A stretch of DNA of 11,161 nt from Mobilitalea sp. (lineage in GTDB: Bacteria > Bacillota_A > Clostridia > Lachnospirales > Lachnospiraceae), in contig JARKQP010000551.1 of NCBI GenBank assembly GCA_029974875.1, positions 1 to 11,161 of the forward strand, in the 5' to 3' direction. The position numbers and the translations under genes are program-made. Positions 6,994 to 11,161 of this stretch are shown here, one piece after another. Position 1 is the first letter of the stretch. Each line of letters opens with the position of its first letter. The notes beneath the pieces are model-generated. The model searched no databases. It was not told the origin of the DNA and was given only the letters and a program-made list of their open reading frames with translations.

Positions 6994-9417
6994 CTAAAGA
7001 TTTTGCAGCTTATATGCAATAGTATTGACCTTGGGCTTATAAGTTTTATAGTCCGGCACAAGACCCAGTCCACTAAGGATCTTAATATAATCCTGGTCTG
7101 CTTCCTCTGCTTTTCCAGCCTGTTCCGTCATTGAGCCCTTCTTAAAGAATACATGGTGGTAGATATTCTTAGCATACTCTATCGTTATTGCCCGGAACAA
7201 GCCTTCCTTACCTACAAATCCAAGACGGGCTGCCGCCTGTGACCGGATATACTGCTTTATCTCTTCCTCCCGTTCCTCATCTACGGCTTCCCCTCCGATT
7301 AAAGCTGCATAGATACTGGGCATATCAATATAATCATCAATGGTCTGATTGATTATCTTTTTCTTTTTAATGTATTTATAAAGCATAACACTGAGATTAA
7401 TTCCCAGCGCAATCCCTGTGAAAACCGTGGAAGCAATTCCTCCCACACCTGTGGCCGCAAGAATTCCTCCTATGATTTCAAAATGACCGCTTATTATTTT
7501 AGCTGTTGCGCCGACCTGCTTTGCACCGGCTATCCGTTCGGCAAGCTTAGCTGTATTGGCGGCTTTTATGGAGTCCTTCTTTTCCTCTTCGCTTGCATTT
7601 GTATCCCCAGCTCTTTTTTCAAAGGCTTTCTTTGCCTCAACGCTGTCCATTTCCTGCTCTGTGGATGCATTCAACTCGATCATGCCTGATGCAATATTAA
7701 GGATGCCTCCCGCTATCCCCAGCTTTCCCCCGACAGCAGTTTTTGCGGCTTCACTGGCTCCAGTCATCCCCTGCCGTGCAGTTTCTGCTATCTTATATGT
7801 AGTAAAGGCTCCGGTCAGTATTTCCATTCCAGCGACAGCCTTGGCGCCACCCGTCATCTGGGCGCCATGCCGGTACACATCCACCAGGCGGGTCACCGTG
7901 CTGACTAAGGAAAGCGCTGCTGCTACCAGAGCTATGACATTTCCGGCTGGTATGAGTGAATCAATGGTTCCCTTGCTAAGTGATGTATGCTTCTCAAGCT
8001 GCAGGGCAACGCTTTTATTTACTGCTACCATGGATGTAACATTGCTTGCAAGTGATCCATAGCCCATATAGCTGCTGGTCTTAGCTGTCTTGTTTGCTTT
8101 TGCTTCATTTGTATTGTCTGTCTGCATCCGTTTGCCCATCAGATCCATGGTATGGTCCATCCCATATAGCTCTTGCAGGATATCGGTCAGTTCCTGGGCT
8201 GCCTTCCGGATATTGTTCTCCTTCTCCTCCCTGTCCGCAGCCTCCGGTGCCGGCAGCTCATTTTTCAGGGTCATGATTTCCTTGCCCTTTTGCGTAAATT
8301 CCTCCAGCTTCTGCTGGCGCAGCCGATCCATATCCGATAACGGCTCCTGACCTTCCCCTGCCTGGCTTCTGTCTCCTGTCTGGTTCTGATTCTCCGGCTG
8401 GTTCTGATTCCCCGGCTGGTTTTGATTCTCCGGCTGGTTCTGATTCTCCGGCTGGTTCTGATCTCCTGTCTGGCTCCGGCTTACGCTTTCCTGTTCCTGA
8501 CCTGCAACAGAGTCCTGACCCACTGATGCCGTATTCTCTTCGGATGGCTGGGCCTGGCTGCCGGATACATCCATAGAGCCCATATCACCAAAGGGCTTTA
8601 TTGAATCCCTGACGCCATTGGCTGCTTGAAATGCATCCTCCAGCTTATCCCAGTAAACCTCACTCCTGGTAATCCGCTTCCAGAACTTGGCCTTGGTAGC
8701 AATCATCTGGTTCTTGAATTTCTCCAGCTCCGGCACATAATTTATCTGGGATTGCGTAATGTTATGGATCATTTTCTCCGGATCCGTCTCCTTGCGCTGC
8801 TTATTCTCAATCATATAGTATGCGTACAGCTTGACGCGTGCCGGCTGCTTCATGACAAAGCCATGTACGAAATCAATCTTTTTATTTGCTTCTTTGTTTC
8901 TCCACCCTGAATTCACGCAATTCCGCAGCATCCACTTGGAAATTTCCTGCATTCCCTGCATTGCCGCCGGATCAATCCCCTTTGACAGGGAATCCTGCTT
9001 TACCTCCAGCCGCTGCCCTATCCCTGTTTTCTTAAAATGGGATGCTGCTTTATCCTCCAGTGACTCCTGATTCCCATTGCCATCAGCCTCCCTATCACCA
9101 GCTTCCCTGTCCTCCTCGTGACCAGCAGCTTCCTGGCGAGGATCCGGCAGCCCATACAAAGAGCATTTTTCAGGATAGGCTAACAGATATGCCGTTCTTA
9201 ATACCCCGATATCCTCACTTTCTTTTTCTTCCCGGTTATTCTGAAGCTGCTCCAGGTATCCATCAATCGTATCGGAATATGTCTCAAAAAACTGCTTATC
9301 CTGATCCTTTTTCGTCCCAAGCCCCTGATGAATATCCTTCTTTCTTTCCTGCATCCCGTTGTATACCTTAGCAACCCTTTTGATCTTCTCCTTCGGGTCA
9401 CTTCTGAACCATTCCAT
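6994..9417 (-). CDS. Large unknown protein with repeat linker and Gly/Ala-rich hydrophobic region
   Basis: This 807-aa protein belongs to no family I recognise. Residues 1-90 are charged and helical (MEWFRSDPKEKIKRV), without a signal peptide. Residues 91-125 are acidic and low in complexity. Residues 126-285 form a conserved-looking domain containing IATKAKFW and PFGDM. Residues 286-360 are a Gln/Asn-rich linker with NQPENQ repeats. Residues 361-430 are a probable coiled coil (QKGKEIMTLKNEL). Residues about 485-680 are rich in Gly, Ala and Ile, with potential membrane or amphipathic helices near 488-514, 521-544, 562-582 and 637-683, the last followed by KKKK. Residues 685-807 are conserved with the upstream paralog and end KVNTIAYKLQNL. 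Such conditionally hydrophobic helices are seen in pore-forming or translocator proteins, but that role is inference. The start codon lies 15 bases after the paralog stop, with a G-rich ribosome site. Confidence 0.85.
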   Translation of the reverse strand: MEWFRSDPKEKIKRVAKVYNGMQERKKDIHQGLGTKKDQDKQFFETYSDTIDGYLEQLQNNREEKESEDIGVLRTAYLLAYPEKCSLYGLPDPRQEAAGHEEDREAGDREADGNGNQESLEDKAASHFKKTGIGQRLEVKQDSLSKGIDPAAMQGMQEISKWMLRNCVNSGWRNKEANKKIDFVHGFVMKQPARVKLYAYYMIENKQRKETDPEKMIHNITQSQINYVPELEKFKNQMIATKAKFWKRITRSEVYWDKLEDAFQAANGVRDSIKPFGDMGSMDVSGSQAQPSEENTASVGQDSVAGQEQESVSRSQTGDQNQPENQNQPENQNQPGNQNQPENQNQTGDRSQAGEGQEPLSDMDRLRQQKLEEFTQKGKEIMTLKNELPAPEAADREEKENNIRKAAQELTDILQELYGMDHTMDLMGKRMQTDNTNEAKANKTAKTSSYMGYGSLASNVTSMVAVNKSVALQLEKHTSLSKGTIDSLIPAGNVIALVAAALSLVSTVTRLVDVYRHGAQMTGGAKAVAGMEILTGAFTTYKIAETARQGMTGASEAAKTAVGGKLGIAGGILNIASGMIELNASTEQEMDSVEAKKAFEKRAGDTNASEEEKKDSIKAANTAKLAERIAGAKQVGATAKIISGHFEIIGGILAATGVGGIASTVFTGIALGINLSVMLYKYIKKKKIINQTIDDYIDMPSIYAALIGGEAVDEEREEEIKQYIRSQAAARLGFVGKEGLFRAITIEYAKNIYHHVFFKKGSMTEQAGKAEEADQDYIKILSGLGLVPDYKTYKPKVNTIAYKLQNL
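8364..8471 (-). repeat. 18-base in-frame tandem repeat encoding NQPENQ
   Basis: Six consecutive 18-base units lie here. The four central units (8382-8453) are nearly identical, and the outer two are diverged. They encode NQPENQ, NQPENQ, NQPGNQ, NQPENQ and then NQTGDR and SQ-rich relatives at residues 321-356 of the 807-aa protein. As the unit is a multiple of three, copy-number change would keep the frame and alter linker length only. Confidence 0.92.
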
Positions 9418-9419
9418 GT

Positions 9420-9427
9420 ATTCACCC
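9420..9427 (-). promoter_or_regulatory. G-rich ribosome binding site of the 807-aa gene
   Basis: The 15-base gap between the paralogs reads, in the direction of transcription, ACTGGGGGTGAATAC before the ATG. The GGGGGTG stretch is a weak Shine-Dalgarno match compared with the AGGAG sites of other genes here. This suggests that translation of this gene may depend partly on coupling to the upstream paralog. A GTG within it is in another frame and is not a start for this protein. Confidence 0.45.
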
Positions 9428-9432
9428 CCAGT

Positions 9433-11161
9433 TTAAAGGTTCTGCAGCTGACATGCGATCGTATTCACCTTTGGCTTTCTTGTCTCATAATTCGGCTTCA
9501 GCCCCAGTGCTTGGAGGATCTTAATATAATCTGCATCCGCATCCCCCGCCTTCTCTGCCCGGTCAGTCTTGGAGCCCTTTTTAAAAAATACGTGCTGGTA
9601 GATATTCTTGGCATATTCTACTGTAATTGCCTTAAACAGGTTTTCCCTGCTGCTAAAGCCGAGCATTGCAGCAGCCTGTAGCCGTATTTGCCGTTTAATC
9701 CCTTCTTCCTGCTCCTTGTTAACAGCTTCGTTCCCTGCAATCTCCTTGTAAAGGCTGGGCATACCGATATAATCATCAATTGTCTCATAGATTATTTTTC
9801 TTTTTTTCACCAGGTTGACAAAATACATCGTCAGGTCAATCCCCAGGGCTAGCAGGGTAAAGACCGATCCAGCCCCCAGGCCGCCAATTGTCAGGATTCC
9901 TCCGATAATATCCAAACCACCGGATATCATCTTAGCTCCTGCACTGGCCTCCTTTGCCTGGCCAAGCCTATGGGACAGCTTTGCCGTATTCAACGCCTTC
10001 TGCGAATCCCTTCTCTCTTCCTCCGTCGCACTCGCATCCCTCTTCCTTGCGTAGAAGGCAGCCGCGGATTCATAGCTTAGCCGTTGCTGCGTATCAGCGG
10101 CATCCATCTGTGCGGCTCCTGTTACCAGCTTGAAGGTACCGGTAGCGATACCCATGACGCCTCCAGTGACATTTTGCGTTTTTTCTGCCACGTCCATCAG
10201 GTTCTGTATTGCACCTGTCATAGTGGTTGCAAGATCAACGAAACTGGTTGTGATATCCAGACCGCCCAAAACCTTTGCACGCAGCGTCATCTGACCCCTG
10301 TGCTTCCAAAAATCCACCGTCTGGAACACTAATCCGATCAAGGAAAAGGCTGCCGTAAAAAGAGAGATTCCGCTTCCTGCCTTCCCCACCTTCTCAATGG
10401 CTTTCTTCCCTTCTTCTGTCGCGTCACTAAGCCCCCATTGATACCAATCATTATCCACAATCGAAGCAAGGATACCGGTTAGCGTCGACCCGTTCCCAGA
10501 CCTTTCGCTCCATTCAGAGAGCTCACTTGAGTCAGCTTCATTGGAAAGATTCATCTGCATCTGCGCACAGAGCTGGCCCATCTCATGGTCCACCCTATAT
10601 AATCCCTCTAAAATGCTTACTAATTCCTGAACCGCCTGCTTGGCCTCCGCTTCCTTCTCCGCCTTGTTCGTGATTCCAGGCTTCTCCAATTCTTTTTTCA
10701 GGGTCATAATGTCCTTACCCTTTTGCATAAACCTGTTTAACTTCTCCTGGCGTTCCTGGGCCTTGGCAGACAGAGCCTGTGTTTGCGGCGGCGCACTCTG
10801 GCCTGCCGCTGCAGCACCTTGACCAGCCACAGCAGTTCCTTGACCAGCCACAGCAGTTCCTTGACCAGCCGCAGCAGTTCCTTGACCGGCTGCTGCTGCC
10901 CGGTGTCCTCCCGCTACAGGTGCCTGGCCGGCAGGGGATGTACCTGGCCCTGCTGCTGAGCTCTGGCTGCCGCTGGCAACATCCATAACGCTCATGTCGC
11001 CGAAGGGCGCTATGCCCCCTCTGCTGCCATTTGCCACATAAAATGCCTCCTCAAGCTTATTCCAGTAAATGGATTCCCCTGTAAACCGGGTCCAGAACTT
11101 GGCCTTTGTGGCGATCATTTTATCTTTAAATGCTTCCAGGTTAGGTGTGTAATTCAGCTGG
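9433..11161 (-). CDS. Upstream paralog of the 807-aa unknown protein, N-terminus outside the window
   Basis: The reading frame stays open to the window edge. The 14 codons above the ATG at 11118 encode QLNYTPNLEAFKDK, which aligns with QINYVPELEKFKNQ in the 807-aa neighbour (residues 224-237). The ATG at 11118 is therefore internal and about 220 N-terminal residues are probably missing. The 575 visible residues follow the same plan: IATKAKFW and PFGDM, an Ala/Gly/Gln linker with seven-residue repeats (visible residues about 88-124), a charged helix with QKGKDIMTLKKEL (146-158), Gly/Ala-rich hydrophobic stretches near 262-285, 329-352 and 409-451, then a basic stretch (KKRK) and a conserved C-terminus ending KVNTIACQLQNL. 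By eye the last 127 residues are about two-thirds identical to the neighbour, while the middle is more diverged. Function is unknown; duplication is clear. Confidence 0.85.
   Translation of the reverse strand, partial: QLNYTPNLEAFKDKMIATKAKFWTRFTGESIYWNKLEEAFYVANGSRGGIAPFGDMSVMDVASGSQSSAAGPGTSPAGQAPVAGGHRAAAAGQGTAAAGQGTAVAGQGTAVAGQGAAAAGQSAPPQTQALSAKAQERQEKLNRFMQKGKDIMTLKKELEKPGITNKAEKEAEAKQAVQELVSILEGLYRVDHEMGQLCAQMQMNLSNEADSSELSEWSERSGNGSTLTGILASIVDNDWYQWGLSDATEEGKKAIEKVGKAGSGISLFTAAFSLIGLVFQTVDFWKHRGQMTLRAKVLGGLDITTSFVDLATTMTGAIQNLMDVAEKTQNVTGGVMGIATGTFKLVTGAAQMDAADTQQRLSYESAAAFYARKRDASATEEERRDSQKALNTAKLSHRLGQAKEASAGAKMISGGLDIIGGILTIGGLGAGSVFTLLALGIDLTMYFVNLVKKRKIIYETIDDYIGMPSLYKEIAGNEAVNKEQEEGIKRQIRLQAAAMLGFSSRENLFKAITVEYAKNIYQHVFFKKGSKTDRAEKAGDADADYIKILQALGLKPNYETRKPKVNTIACQLQNL
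10798..10902 (-). repeat. 21-base in-frame tandem repeat encoding GQGTAVA
   Basis: Five consecutive 21-base units lie here. The units at 10819-10839 and 10840-10860 are identical, the one at 10861-10881 differs by one base, and the outer two are diverged. They encode a seven-residue Gly-Gln-Gly-Thr-Ala-Val/Ala-Ala repeat in the linker of the paralog, at the position where the 807-aa protein has its NQPENQ repeat. Confidence 0.92.

Noticed and set aside
7556..8062. A 168-codon open frame on the plus strand, the longest antisense frame in the window
   Set aside because: It lies wholly inside the 807-aa gene. Its Ala/Ser/Pro-rich composition is what the complement of a Gly/Ala-rich coding region gives, and the sense frame has repeats and a clear paralog.
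8364..8471. Evenly spaced repeats that might suggest a CRISPR array
   Set aside because: The units are directly adjacent 18-base repeats without spacers and encode a regular NQPENQ linker in frame. The 21-base repeats at 10798-10902 are explained in the same way.
11116..11118. ATG at 11118 as the start of the upstream paralog
   Set aside because: The frame stays open above it and the 14 visible upstream residues align with the paralog, so it is an internal methionine.
6994..11161. Calling the large proteins type III translocators or type VII LXG/WXG substrates
   Set aside because: No secretion apparatus gene is visible. The resemblance is limited to general layout of coiled coil plus hydrophobic helices, and no WXG100 or LXG signature was recognised.

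Overview
The window holds seven protein-coding genes, all on the minus strand. Gene order in the direction of transcription therefore runs from high to low coordinates. Base composition looks intermediate, gene spacing is tight, ribosome binding sites are AGGAGG-like, and there is a YmxG-like M16 peptidase and a clostridial-type DUF2156 protein. Together these suggest a Firmicute, most plausibly a Clostridia/Lachnospiraceae-type anaerobe. That is an inference from protein style; no rRNA or marker gene is present.

Upstream block (11161 to 6398). Two large paralogous proteins lie head to tail, separated by 15 bases. The first (9433..11161) is cut by the window edge and lacks its N-terminus; the second (6994..9417, 807 aa) is complete. 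Both share a PFGDM segment, a low-complexity linker carrying in-frame tandem repeats (different repeats in each), a charged helical segment, a Gly/Ala-rich hydrophobic region with several potential membrane helices, and a strongly conserved C-terminus ending KVNTIA-xx-LQNL. A small 178-aa acidic protein with a YbjN / secretion-chaperone-like look follows (6398..6934). I do not recognise a named family for the large pair. This three-gene set is the best candidate for an undescribed system, possibly membrane-active proteins with a small partner.

Middle block (6237 to 2269). A DUF2156 (aminoacyl-phosphatidylglycerol-synthase C-terminal-like, GNAT-fold) protein is followed by a 985-aa protein. 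That protein fuses an N-terminal anchored beta-propeller-like domain and a Cache-like extracellular domain to a complete MFS transporter. The 97-base gap between the two genes is mostly filled by a 70-base long imperfect hairpin with no U-tract. The pairing suggests a sensor-transporter working with a transferase on an envelope lipid or amino-acid conjugate, but no substrate can be read from the sequence.

Downstream block (2272 to 105). A good sigma-A-type promoter overlaps the stop codon of the MFS gene and drives a cytosolic M16 zinc peptidase. An AIM24/TIGR00266 family protein follows. Bases 1..104 lie downstream of it, and I see no gene, clear hairpin or terminator there.

No rRNA, tRNA, CRISPR array, insertion sequence or transposase was seen. 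The one long stretch with nothing annotated, 6238..6397 (160 bases), holds only a short degenerate direct repeat.
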